From: Mastigias papua
Taxonomy: Eukaryota > Cnidaria > Scyphozoa > Rhizostomeae > Mastigiidae
Reading direction: 5' to 3'
DNA: 64,000 bases
Assembly: GCA_964019165.1 (NCBI GenBank)
Contig: OZ025270.1
Location: forward strand, 7,902,186-7,966,185
Part shown: piece by piece, positions 15,901-30,685 of the stretch
How positions within the stretch are numbered: position 1 is the first letter of the stretch
Layout: each line of letters opens with the position of its first letter
The notes under the pieces: model-generated
What the model saw: only the letters and a program-made list of their open reading frames with translations
Told to the model about the DNA's origin: nothing
The model's database searches: none
Translations under genes and position numbers: made by a program

Positions 15901-17050
15901 TAATACTTTGTAGATAATAATATTAGTAGGAAAGTCTCCAATGTACACCTATCTACCACAGCATACGAAACAGTACATAAGTTGCACCAACACAATATAG
16001 TGACTGAAGTTGCGAGAAGGAGTAGCGAAAGAGCTAACCTATTAGAAACAAATAGCCAACAACTAGAAGTTGGAGGAACCATTAAAACACAGTGGAAGAT
16101 TGTATAAGTATAGTGCTCAGGAAGACCAGGTTTAGTATCTCCAGGCAACTGCCATAAAGAGATTATTACTTCCCTACACAATCACTTACATTCTTCGAAC
16201 ACATTTACAACAATTACAATAGTCAAAAACTCCAAAATCAACTCACCTCTCTGCTCTGAAATAAAAATAAAAAGAGTACGATTAGAGTATTGTAGCAATC
16301 GTGTCTATAGTATACTTACAAAATGACCATAACATTAGTGGATGCATTGAAACAGTCTCAACTTGAAGTATACAAATACTCTACTACATCCAACTAAATT
16401 ACATTCATCAATGAGAAATTATCTGAATACGACATAAATGTATATCCTCACGATGAGTTCATGCGCAATATTAACTACACTATAATAGATATTCCTCTTG
16501 ACAACAAACCAAATGACCTACTCATCAATCCATATACACAATTACAACCATTAACTGTGATAATGAGCATAAAGCAAAATATTAATCAACATCTACATTC
16601 AACATAACTCATGCAACATCATTCACACAATACACGGATAACAGATTTATCAACAACGTCACTGTTCACGTGCATCAACGTAACTACACTGCACAAGGTC
16701 AAAACAAAGAACTCATGATGATATAATCACGTTACAAAGATGAGTAAAAATATAATTGGATCATGGACATTGAGGGGTGAGTCAAGTACAACTAATACAA
16801 AGAAAGACCATGCACTGCCAAATGACAACAACTGTCATACAATAGAGATTCCATGAACAAACATTGCTCATTCATGTCCACAAATCACACTGAAACACAT
16901 CAACAATGCCAATTGGATTTTCCATTATAGTACAAAATGCAATTGCGCCGTGCTACTACTAACTAGACGTACATGAAGAAAGATGATGGGTTTAATGGGC
17001 TTAATACTTTGTAGATAATAATATTAGTAGGAAAGTCTCCAATGTACACC
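12916..17050. repeat. Higher-order satellite block, copy of ~7340-11480
   Basis: Markers at 8093, 9208 and 10324 recur at 13669, 14784 and 15900 with a constant shift of 5576 bp (five monomers), and the forward frame at 7484-7699 recurs at 13060-13275 with the same shift. Monomer subtypes follow in the same order, including the chimeric monomer whose type switches just after 10605 and after 16181. The second copy has lost 12 bp near 16411, so the shift drops to 5564 before identity is lost near 17050. Block edges are estimates by eye, good to about 100 bp. Confidence 0.75.
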
Positions 17051-19669
17051 TATCTACCACAGCATATAACACAGTACATAAGTTGCACCAACACAATATA
17101 GTGACTGAAGTTGCGAGAAGGAGTAGCGAAAGAGCTAACCTATTAGAAACAAATAGCCAACAACTAGAAGTTGGAGGAACCATTAAAACACACTGGAAGA
17201 TTGTATAAGTATAGTGCTCAGACAGACCAGGTTTAGTATCTCCAGGCAACTGCTATAAAGAGATTATTACTTCCCTACACAATCACTTACATTGTTCAAC
17301 CACATTGAAAACATTTAAAAAAGTCAAAAACTCCAAAATCAACTCACTTCAACACACTCCTGAAATAAAAATAAACAGAGTACGATTAGAGTATTGTAGC
17401 AATCGTGTCTATAGTATACTTACAACATGACCAAAGCATTAGTGGATGCATTGAAACAGTCTCAACTTGAAGTATACAAATACTCTACTACATCCAACTA
17501 AATTACATTCATCAATATTACATAATCTGAGAAATTATCTGAATACGACATTAATGTATATCCTCACGATCAGTTCATACGCAATATTAACTACAATATA
17601 ATAGATATTCCTCTTGACAACAAACCAAATGACCTACTCATCAATCCATATACACAATTACAACCTTCAACTGTGATAATGAGCATAAAGCAAAATATTA
17701 ATCAACATCTACATTCAACATAACTCATGCATCATCATTCACACAATACACGGATAACAGATTTATCAACAACGTCACTGTTCACGTGCATCAACGTAAC
17801 CACACTGCACAAGGTCACAATAAATAAATCATGATGATATAATCACGTTACAAAGATGAGTAGAAATCTACTTTGATAATGGACATTGAGAGGTGAGTCA
17901 AGTACAACTAATACAAAGAAAGACCATGCACTGCTAAATGACAACAACTGTCATACAATAGAGATTCCATGAACAAACATTGCTCATTCATGTCCACAAA
18001 TCACACTGGAACACATCAACAATGCCAATTGGCTTTTCCATTATGGTACAAAATGCAATTGCACCGTGCTACTACTAACTAGACGTACATGAAGAAAGAT
18101 GATGGGTTTAATGGGCTTAATACTTTGTAGATAATAATATTAGTAGGAAAGTCTTTAATGTACACCTATCTACCACAGCATACGAAACAGTACATAAGTT
18201 GCACCAACACAATACAATGAGTGAAGTTGTGAGAAGGAGTAGCGAACGAGCTAACCTATTAGAAACAAATAGCCAACAACTAGAGGTTGGAGGAACCATT
18301 AAAACACAGTGAAAGATTGTATAAGTATAGTGCTCAGGAAGACCAGGTTTAATATCTCCAGGCAACTGCCATAAAGTGATTATTACTTCCCTACACAATC
18401 ACTTACATTGTTCAAACACATTTACAACAATTACAAAAGTCAAACACTCCAAAATCAACTCACTTCCATATGCTCCTGAAATTAAAATAAAAAGAGTATG
18501 ATTAGAGTATTGTAGCAATCGTGTCTATAGTATACTTACAAACTGACCATAACATTAGTGGATGCATTAAAATAGTCTCAACTTGAAGTATAGAAATACT
18601 CTAGTACAGCCAACTAAATTACATTCATCAATATTACAAAATCTGAGAAATTATCTGAATACGACATTAATGTATATCCTCACGATCAGTTCATACGCAA
18701 TATTAACTACAATATAATAGATATTCCTCTTGACAACAAACCAAATGACCTACTCATCAATCCATATACACAATTACAACCTTCAACTGTGATAATGAGC
18801 ATACAGCAAAATATTAATCAACATCTACATTCAACATAACTCATGCATCATCAGTCACACAATACACGGATAACAGATTTATCAACAACGTCACTGTTCA
18901 CGTGCATCAACGTAACCACACTGCACATAGTCACAACAAAGAACTTATGCTGATATAATCACGTTACAAACATGAGTAAAAATATAATTGGATAATGGAC
19001 ATTGAGGGTGAGTCAAGTACAACTAATACAAAGAAAGACCATGCACTGCTAAATGACAACAACTGTCATACAATAGAGATTCCATGAACAAACATTGCTC
19101 ATTCATGTCCACAAATCACACTGAAACACATCAACAATGCCAATTGGATTTTCCATTATAGTACAAAATGCAATTGCACCGTGCTACTACTAACTAGACG
19201 TACATGAAGAAAGATGATGGGTTTAATGGGCTTAATACTTTGTAGATAATAATATTAGTAGGAAAGTCTTTAATGTACACCTATCTACCACAGCATATGA
19301 AACAGTACATAAGTTGCACCAACACAATACAATGAGTGAAGTTGTGAGAAGGAGTAGCGAAAGAGCTAACCTATTAGAAACAAATAGCCAACAACTAGAA
19401 GTTGGAGGAACCATTAAAACACAGTGAAAGATTGTATAAGTATAGTGCTCAGGAAGACAAGGTTTAGTATCTCCAGGCAACTGCCATAAAGTGATTATTA
19501 CTTCCCTACACAATCACTTACATTCTTCAAACACATTTACAACAATTACAATAGTCAAAAACTCCAAAATCAACTCACGTCTCTGCTCTGAAATAAAAAT
19601 AAAAAGAGTAGGATTAGAGTATTGTAGCAATCGTGTCTATAGTATACTTACAAACTGACCATAACATTA

Positions 19670-19951
19670 GTGGATGCATTGACACAGTCTCAACTTGAAG
19701 TATACAAATACTCTAGTAGAGCCAACTACATTACATTCATCAATATTACAAAATGTGAGAAATTATCTGAATACGACATTAATGTATATCCGCACAATCA
19801 GTTCATACGTAATATTAACTATAATATAACAGATAGTCCTCTTGACAACAAACCAAATAATCTACTCATCAATCCATATACACAATTACAACCGTCAACT
19901 GTGATAATGAGCATAAAGCAAAATATTAATCAACATCTACATTCAACATAA
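19670..19951 (+). other. Forward frame in satellite monomers, longest ATG version
   Basis: Most monomers hold on the plus strand a frame that starts at ATGACCATAACATTAGTG, runs 24 codons, meets TAA (in AACTAAATT or AACTAAAGT), and then stays open for about 70 more codons to a TAA after CATTCAACA. In this copy the TAA is TAC, so the frame is continuous from ATGGATGCATTGAC, but the upstream ATG has become CTG. The downstream part alone is open in many monomers (for example 7484-7699, 9715-9930, 13060-13275, 29777-29992), where it has no ATG at its start. The inferred product is hydrophilic with no recognised domain. A remnant of a once longer coding sequence is possible but not shown. Confidence 0.2.
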
Positions 19952-22900
19952 CTCATGCAACATCATTCACACAATACACGGATAACAGATTGATCAACAA
20001 CGTCACTGTTCACGTGCATCAACGTAACCACACTGCACAAGGTCACAACAAAGAACTCATGATGATATAATCACGTTACAAAGATGAGTAAAAATATAAT
20101 TGGATAATGGACATTGAGGGGGAGTCAAGCACAACTAATACAAAGACAGACCATACACTGCTAAATGACAACAACTGTCATACAATAGAGATTCCATGAA
20201 CAAACATTGCTCATTCATGTCCACAAATCACACTGGAACACATCAACAATGGCAATTAACTTTTCCACCATAGTACAAAAAGCAATTGCACCGTGCTACT
20301 ACTAAATGGCCGTACATGACGAAAGATGATGGGTTTAATGGGCTTAATACTTTCTAGATAACAATATTAGTAGGAAAGTCTCCAATGTACACCTATCTAC
20401 CACAGCATACGAAACAGTACATAAGTTGCACCAACACAATATAGTGACCGAAGTTGTGAGAAGGAGTAGCGAAAGAGCTAACCTATTAGAAACAAATAGC
20501 CAACAACTAGAAGTTGGAGGAACCATTAAAACACAGTGAAAGATTGTATAAGTATAGTGCTCAGGAAGACCAGGTTTAGTATCTACAGGCAACTGCCATA
20601 AAGAGATTATTACTTCCCTACACAATCACTTACATTCTTCAAAAAAATTTACACCAATTACAATAGTCAAAAACTCCAAAATCAACTCACTTTGAAAAAA
20701 CTCTGAAATAAAAATAACAAGGGTAAGATTAGAGTATTGTAGCAATCGTGTCTATAGTATACTTACAAAATGACCATAACATTAGTGGATGCATTGAAAC
20801 AGTCTCAACTTGAAGTATACAAATACTCTACTACATCCAACTAAAGTACATTGATCAATATTACAAAATCTGAGAAATTATCTGAAAACGATATTAATGT
20901 ATATCCCCACGATCAGTTCATACGCAATATTAACTACAATATAATAGATATTCCTCTTGACAACAAACCAAATACTCTACTCATCAATCCATATACACAA
21001 TTACAACCGTCAACTGTGATAATGAGCATAAAGCAAAATATTAATCAACATCTACATTCAACATAACTCATGCAACATCATTCACACAATACACGGATAA
21101 CAGATTGATCAACAACGTCACTGTTCACGTGCATCAACGTAACCACACTGCACAAGGTCACAACAAAGAACTCATGATGATATAATCACGTTACAAAGAT
21201 GAGTAAAAATCTAATTGGATCATGGACATTGAGGGGGGAGTCAAGTACAACTAATACAAAGAAAGACCATGCACTGCTCAAGGACAACAACTGTCATACA
21301 ATAGAGATTCCATGAACAAACATTGCTCATTCATGTCCACAAATCACACTGGAACACATCAACAATGCCAATTGACTTTTCCATTATAGTACAAAATGCA
21401 ATTGCACCGTGCTATTACTAACTAGACGTACATGAAGAAAGATGATGGGTTTAATGGGCTTAATACTTTGTAGATAATAATATTAGTAGGAAAGTCTTTA
21501 ATGTACACCTATCTACCACAGCATACGAAACAGTACATAAGTTGCACCAACACACTATAGTGACTGAAGTTGCGAGAAGGAGTAGCGAAAGAGCTAACCT
21601 ATTAGAAACAAATAGCCAACAACTAGAAGTTGGAGGAACCATTAAAACACAGTGGAAGATTGTATAAGTATAGTGCTCAGGAAGACCAGGTTTAGTATCT
21701 CCAGGCAACTGCCATAAAGAGATTATTACTTCCCTACACAATCACTTACATTGTTCAACCACATTAAAAACATTTAAAAAAGTCAAAAACTCCAAAATCA
21801 ACTCACTTCAAAACACTCCTGAAATAAAAATAAAAAGAGTACGATTAGAGTATTGTAGCAATCGTGTCTATAGTATACTTACAAAATGACCATAACATTA
21901 GTGGATGCATTGAAACAGTCTCAACTTGAAGTATACAAATACTCTAGTACATCCAACTAAAGTACATTGATCAATATTACAAAATCTGAGAAATTATCTG
22001 AATACGATATTAATGTATATCCCCACGATCAGTTCATACGCAATATTAACTACAATATAATAGATATTCCTCTTGACAACAAACCAAATACTCTACTCAT
22101 CAATCCATATACACAATTACAACCGTCAACTGTGATAATGAGCATAAAGCAAACTATTAATCAACATCTACATTCAACATAACTCATGCAACATCATTCA
22201 CACAATACACGGATAACAGATTGATCAACAACGTCACTGTTCACGTGCATCAACGTAACCACACTGCACAAGGTCACAACAAAGAACTCATGATGATATA
22301 ATCACGTTACAAAGATGAGTAAAAATCTAATTGGATCATGGACATTGACGGGGGAGTGAAGTACAACTAATACAAAGAAAGACCATGCACTGCTAAATGA
22401 CAACAACTGTCATACAATAGAGATTCCATGAACAAACATTGCTCATTCATGTCCACAAATCACACTGGAACACATCAACAATGCCAATTGGATTTTCCAT
22501 CATAGTACAAAATGCAATTGCACCGTGCTACTACTAAATAGACGTACATGAAGAAAGATGATGGGTTTAATGGGCTTAATACTTTGTAGATAATAATATT
22601 AGTAGGAAAGTCTCCAATGTACACCTATCGACAACAGCATACGAAACAGTACATAAGTTGCACCAACACAATACAGTGACTGAAGTTGTGAGAAGGAGTA
22701 GCGAAAGAGCTAACCTATTAGAAACAAATGGTTCCAACAACTAGAAGTTGGAGGAACCATTAAACACAGTGAAAGATGGTATAAGTATAGTGCTCAGGAA
22801 GACCAGGTTTAGTATCTCCAGGCAACTGCCATAAAGAGATCATTATTTCCCTACACAATCACTTACATTCTTCAAACACATTCACAACATTTAAAAAAGT

Positions 22901-25900
22901 CAAAAACTCCAAAATCAACTCACTTCAAAACACTCCTGAAATAAAAATAAAAAGAGTACGATTAGAGTATTGTAGCAATCGTGTCTATAGTATACTTACA
23001 AACTGACCATAACATTAGTGGATGCATTGAAACAGTCTCAACTTGAAGTATACAAATACTCTACTACATCCAACTAAATTACAGTCATCAATATTACAAA
23101 ATCTGAGAAATTATCTGAATACGACATTAATGTATATCCCCACGATCAGTTCATACGCAATATCAACTACAATATAATAGATATTCCTCTTGACAACAAA
23201 CCAAATAATCTACTCATCAATCCATATACACAATTACAACCTTCAACTGTGATAATGAGCATAAAGCAAACTATTAATCAACATCTACATTCAACATAAC
23301 TCATGCAACATCATTCACACAATACACGGATAACAGATTTATCAACAACGTCACTGTTCACGTGCATCAATGTAACCACACTGCACAAGGTCACAATAAA
23401 TAACTCATGATGATATAATCACGTTACAAAGATGAGTAAAAATATAATTGGATAATGGACATTGAGGGGGAGTCAAGCACAACTAATACAAAGACAGACC
23501 ATACACTGCTAAATGACAACAACTGTCATACAATAGAGATTCCATGAACAAACATTGCTCATTCATGTCCACAAATCACACTGGAACACATCAACAATGC
23601 TAATTCGCTTTTCCGTTATGGTACAAAATGCAATTGCACCGTGCTACTACTAACTATACGTACATGAAGAAAGATGATGGGTTTAATGGGCTTAATACTT
23701 TGTAGATAATAATATTAGTAGGAAAGTCTCCAATGTACACCTATCTACCACAGCATACAACACAGTACATAAGTTGCACCAACACAATATAGTGACTGAA
23801 GTTGCGAGAAGGAGTAGCGAAAGAGCTAACCTATTAGAAACAAATAGCCAACAACTAGAAGTTGGAGGAACCATTAACACATAGTGGAAGATTGTATAAG
23901 TATAGTCCTCAGAAAGACCAGGTTTAGTATCTCCAGGCAACTGCCATAAAGAGATTATTACTTCCCTACACAATCACTTACATTGTTCAACCACATTAAA
24001 AACATTTAAAAAAGTCAAAAACTCCAAAATCAACTCACTTCAAGCCACACCTGAAATAAAAATAAAAAGAGTACGATTAGAGTATTGTAGCAATCGTGTC
24101 TATAGTATACTTACAAAATGACCATAGGATTAGTGGATGCATTGAAACAGTCTCAACTTGAAGTATACAAATACTCTACTACATCCAACTAAATTACATT
24201 CATCAATATTACATAATCTGAGAAATTATCTGAATACGACATTAATGTATATCCTCACGATCAGTTCATACGCAATATTAACTACAATATAATAGATATT
24301 CCTCTTGACAACAAACCAAATGACCTACTCATCAATCCATATACACAATTACAACCTTCAACTGTGATAATGAGCATAAAGCAAAATATTAATCAACATC
24401 TACATTCAACATAACTCATGCATCATCATTCACACAATACACGGATAACAGATTTATCAACAACGTCACTGTTCACGTGCATCAACGTAACCACACTGCA
24501 CAAGGTCACAATAAATAAATCATGATGATATAATCACGTTACAAAGATGAGTAGAAATCTACTTTGATAATGGACATTGAGAGGTGAGTCAAGTACAACT
24601 AATACAAAGAAAGACCATGCACTGCTAAATGACAACAACTGTCATACAATAGAGATTCCATGAACAAACATTGCTCATTCATGTCCACAAATCACACTGG
24701 AACACATCAACAATGCCAATTGGCTTTTCCATTATGGTACAAAATGCAATTGCACCGTGCTACTACTAACTAGACGTACATGAAGAAAGATGATGGGTTT
24801 AATGGGCTTAATACTTTGTAGATAATAATATTAGTAGGAAAGTCTTTAATGTACACCTATCTACCACAGCATACGAAACAGTACATAAGTTGCACCAACA
24901 CAATACAATGAGTGAAGTTGTGAGAAGGAGTAGCGAAAGAGCTAACCTATTAGAAACAAATAGCCAACAACTAGAAGTTGGAGGAACCATTAAAACACAG
25001 TGAAAGATTGTATAAGTATAGTGCTCAGGACGACCAGGTTTAGTATCTCCAGGCAACTGCCATAAAGTGATTATTACTTCCCTACACAATCACTTACATT
25101 GTTCAAACACATTTACAACAATTACAAAAGTCAAACACTCCAAAATCAACTCACTTCCATATCCTCCTGAAATTAAAATAAAAAGAGTACGATTAGAGTA
25201 TTGTAGCAATCGTGTCTATAGTATACTTACAAACTGACCATAACATTAGTGGATGCATTAAAATAGTCTCAACTTGAAGTATAGAAATACTCTAGTACAG
25301 CCAACTAAATTACATTCATCAATATTACAAAATCTGAGAAATTATCTGAATACGACATTAATGTATATCCTCACGATCAGTTCATACGCAATATTAACTA
25401 CAATATAACAGATAGTCCTCTTGACAACAAACCAAATGACCTACTCATCAATCCATATACACAATTACAACCTTCAACTGTGATAATGAGCATAAAGCAA
25501 AATATTAATCAACATCTACATTCAACATAACTCATGCATCATCATTCACACAATACACGGATAACAGATTTATCAACAACGTCACTGTTCACGTGCATCA
25601 ACGTAACCACACTGCACAAGGTCACAACAAAGAACTTATGCTGATATAATCACGTTACAAAGATGAGTAAAAATATAATTGGATAATGGACATTGAGGGT
25701 GAGTCAAGTACAACTAATACAAAGAAAGACCATGCACTGCTAAATGACAACAACTGTCATACAATAGAGATTCCATGAACAAACATTGCTCATTCATGTC
25801 CACAAATCACACTGAAACACATCAACAATGCCAATTGGATTTTCCATTATAGTACAAAATGCAATTGCACCGTGCTACTACTAACTAGACGTACATGAAG

Positions 25901-25949
25901 AAAGATGATGGGTTTAATGGGCTTAATACTTTGTAGATAATAATATTAG

Positions 25950-28900
25950 TAGGAAAGTCTCCAATGTACACCTATCTACCACAGCATACAACACAGTACA
26001 TAAGTTGCACCAACACAATATAGTGACTGAAGTTGCGAGAAGGAGTAGCGAAAGAGCTAACCTATTAGAAACAAATAGCCAACAACTAGAAGTTGGAGGA
26101 ACCATTAAAACACAGTGGAAGATTGTATAAGTATAGTGCTCAGACAGACCAGGTTTAGTATCTCCAGGCAACTGCCATAAAGAGATTATTACTTCCCTAC
26201 ACAATCACTTACATTGTTCAACCACATTAAAAACATTTAAAAAAGTCAAAAACTCCAAAATCAACTCACTTCAACACACTCCTGAAATAAAAATAAACAG
26301 AGTACGATTAGAGTATTGTAGCAATCGTGTCTATAGTATACTTACAACATGACCAAAGCATTAGTGGATGCATTGAAACAGTCTCAACTTGAAGTATACA
26401 AATACTCTACTACATCCAACTAAATTACATTCATCAATATTACATAATCTGAGAAATTATCTGAATACGACATTAATGTATATCCTCACGATCAGTTCAT
26501 ACGCAATATTAACTACAATATAATAGATATTCCTCTTGACAACAAACCAAATGACCTACTCATCAATCCATATACACAATTACAACCTTCAACTGTGATA
26601 ATGAGCATAAAGCAAAATATTAATCAACATCTACATTCAACATAACTCATGCATCATCATTCACACAATACACGGATAACAGATTTATCAACAACGTCAC
26701 TGTTCACGTGCATCAACGTAACCACACTGCACAAGGTCACAATAAATAAATCATGATGATATAATCACGTTACAAAGATGAGTAGAAATCTACTTTGATA
26801 ATGGACATTGAGAGGTGAGTCAAGTACAACTAATACAAAGAAAGACCATGCACTGCTAAATGACAACAACTGTCATACAATAGAGATTCCATGAACAAAC
26901 ATTGCTCATTCATGTCCACAAATCACACTGGAACACATCAACAATGCCAATTGGCTTTTCCATTATGGTACAAAATGCAATTGCACCGTGCTACTACTAA
27001 CTAGACGTACATGAAGAAAGATGATGGGTTTAATGGGCTTAATACTTTGTAGATAATAATATTAGTAGGAAAGTCTTTAATGTACACCTATCTACCACAG
27101 CATACGAAACAGTACATAAGTTGCACCAACACAATACAATGAGTGAAGTTGTGAGAAGGAGTAGCGAACGAGCTAACCTATTAGAAACAAATAGCCAACA
27201 ACTAGAGGTTGGAGGAACCATTAAAACACAGTGAAAGATTGTATAAGTATAGTGCTCAGGAAGACCAGGTTTAGTATCTCCAGGCAACTGCCATAAAGTG
27301 ATTATTACTTCCCTACACAATCACTTACATTGTTCAAACACATTTACAACAATTACAAAAGTCAAACACTCCAAAATCAACTCACTTCCATATGCTCCTG
27401 AAATTAAAATAAAAAGAGTATGATTAGAGTATTGTAGCAATCGTGTCTATAGTATACTTACAAACTGACCATAACATTAGTGGATGCATTAAAATAGTCT
27501 CAACTTGAAGTATAGAAATACTCTAGTACAGCCAACTAAATTACATTCATCAATATTACAAAATCTGAGAAATTATCTGAATACGACATTAATGTATATC
27601 CTCACGATCAGTTCATACGCAATATTAACTACAATATAATAGATATTCCTCTTGACAACAAACCAAATGACCTACTCATCAATCCATATACACAATTACA
27701 ACCTTCAACTGTGATAATGAGCATACAGCAAAATATTAATCAACATCTACATTCAACATAACTCATGCATCATCAGTCACACAATACACGGATAACAGAT
27801 TGATCAACAACGTCACTGTTCACGTGCATCAACGTAACCACACTGCACAAGGTCACAACAAAGAACTCATGATGATATAATCACGTTACAAAGATGAGTA
27901 AAAATATAATTGGATAATGGACATTGAGGGGGAGTCAAGCACAACTAATACAAAGACAGACCATACACTGCTAAATGACAACAACTGTCATACAATAGAG
28001 ATTCCATGAACAAACATTGCTCATTCATGTCCACAAATCACACTGGAACACATCAACAATGGCAATTAACTTTTCCACCATAGTACAAAAAGCAATTGCA
28101 CCGTGCTACTACTAAATGGCCGTACATGACGAAAGATGATGGGTTTAATGGGCTTAATACTTTCTAGATAACAATATTAGTAGGAAAGTCTCCAATGTAC
28201 ACCTATCTACCACAGCATACGAAACAGTACATAAGTTGCACCAACACAATATAGTGACCGAAGTTGTGAGAAGGAGTAGCGAAAGAGCTAACCTATTAGA
28301 AACAAATAGCCAACAACTAGAAGTTGGAGGAACCATTAAAACACAGTGAAAGATTGTATAAGTATAGTGCTCAGGAAGACCAGGTTTAGTATCTACAGGC
28401 AACTGCCATAAAGAGATTATTACTTCCCTACACAATCACTTACATTCTTCAAAAAAATTTACACCAATTACAATAGTCAAAAACTCCAAAATCAACTCAC
28501 TTTGAAAAAACTCTGAAATAAAAATAACAAGGGTAAGATTAGAGTATTGTAGCAATCGTGTCTATAGTATACTTACAAAATGACCATAACATTAGTGGAT
28601 GCATTGAAACAGTCTCAACTTGAAGTATACAAATACTCTACTACATCCAACTAAAGTACATTGATCAATATTACAAAATCTGAGAAATTATCTGAAAACG
28701 ATATTAATGTATATCCCCACGATCAGTTCATACGCAATATTAACTACAATATAATAGATATTCCTCTTGACAACAAACCAAATACTCTACTCATCAATCC
28801 ATATACACAATTACAACCGTCAACTGTGATAATGAGCATAAAGCAAAATATTAATCAACATCTACATTCAACATAACTCATGCAACATCATTCACACAAT

Positions 28901-30685
28901 ACACGGATAACAGATTGATCAACAACGTCACTGTTCACGTGCATCAACGTAACCACACTGCACAAGGTCACAACAAAGAACTCATGATGATATAATCACG
29001 TTACAAAGATGAGTAAAAATCTAATTGGATCATGGACATTGAGGGGGGAGTCAAGTACAACTAATACAAAGAAAGACCATGCACTGCTAAAGGACAACAA
29101 CTGTCATACAATAGAGATTCCATGAACAAACATTGCTCATTCATGTCCACAAATCACACTGGAACACATCAACAATGCCAATTGACTTTTCCATTATAGT
29201 ACAAAATGCAATTGCACCGTGCTATTACTAACTAGACGTACATGAAGAAAGATGATGGGTTTAATGGGCTTAATACTTTGTAGATAATAATATTAGTAGG
29301 AAAGTCTTTAATGTACACCTATCTACCACAGCATACGAAACAGTACATAAGTTGCACCAACACACTATAGTGACTGAAGTTGCGAGAAGGAGTAGCGAAA
29401 GAGCTAACCTATTAGAAACAAATAGCCAACAACTAGAAGTTGGAGGAACCATTAAAACACAGTGGAAGATTGTATAAGTATAGTGCTCAGGAAGACCAGG
29501 TTTAGTATCTCCAGGCAACTGCCATAAAGAGATTATTACTTCCCTACACAATCACTTACATTGTTCAACCACATTAAAAACATTTAAAAAAGTCAAAAAC
29601 TCCAAAATCAACTCACTTCAAAACACTCCTGAAATAAAAATAAAAAGAGTACGATTAGAGTATTGTAGCAATCGTGTCTATAGTATACTTACAAAATGAC
29701 CATAACATTAGTGGATGCATTGAAACAGTCTCAACTTGAAGTATACAAATACTCTAGTACATCCAACTAAAGTACATTGATCAATATTACAAAATCTGAG
29801 AAATTATCTGAATACGATATTAATGTATATCCCCACGATCAGTTCATACGCAATATTAACTACAATATAATAGATATTCCTCTTGACAACAAACCAAATA
29901 CTCTACTCATCAATCCATATACACAATTACAACCGTCAACTGTGATAATGAGCATAAAGCAAACTATTAATCAACATCTACATTCAACATAACTCATGCA
30001 ACATCATTCACACAATACACGGATAACAGATTGATCAACAACGTCACTGTTCACGTGCATCAACGTAACCACACTGCACAAGGTCACAACAAAGAACTCA
30101 TGATGATATAATCACGTTACAAAGATGAGTAAAAATCTAATTGGATCATGGACATTGACGGGGGAGTCAAGTACAACTAATACAAAGAAAGACCATGCAC
30201 TGGTAAATGACAACAACTGTCATACAATAGAGATTCCATGAACAAACATTGCTCATTCATGTCCACAAATCACACTGGAACACATCAACAATGCCAATTG
30301 GATTTTCCATCATAGTACAAAATGCAATTGCACCGTGCTACTACTAAATAGACGTACATGAAGAAAGATGATGGGTTTAATGGGCTTAATACTTTGTAGA
30401 TAATAATATTAGTAGGAAAGTCTCCAATGTACACCTATCTACCACAGCATACGAAACAGTACATAAGTTGCACCAACACAATACAGTGACTGAAGTTGTG
30501 AGAAGGAGTAGCGAAAGAGCTAACCTATTAGAAACAAATGGTTCCAACAACTAGAAGTTGGAGGAACCATTAAACACAGTGAAAGATGGTATAAGTATAG
30601 TGCTCAGGAAGACCAGGTTTAGTATCTCCAGGCAACTGCCATAAAGAGATCATTATTTCCCTACACAATCACTTACATTCTTCAA
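25950..30685. repeat. Higher-order satellite block, copy of ~17030-22875 minus one monomer
   Basis: Between about 25950 and 27800 the sequence follows 17030-18880 at a shift of 8922 bp. From about 27800 to 30685 it follows 19990-22875 at a shift of 7810 bp. The difference is one monomer, so one unit was lost at the junction near 27800. Diagnostic shared variants include the run ATGGCAATTAACTTTTCC (near 20250 and 28060), the CTTTCTAGATAAC variant (20350 and 28160), and a frame-breaking AAATGGTTCCAACAAC at 22727 and 30537. The two copies differ at only a few sites, for example CTCAAGG versus CTAAAGG near 21283/29093. Confidence 0.8.
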
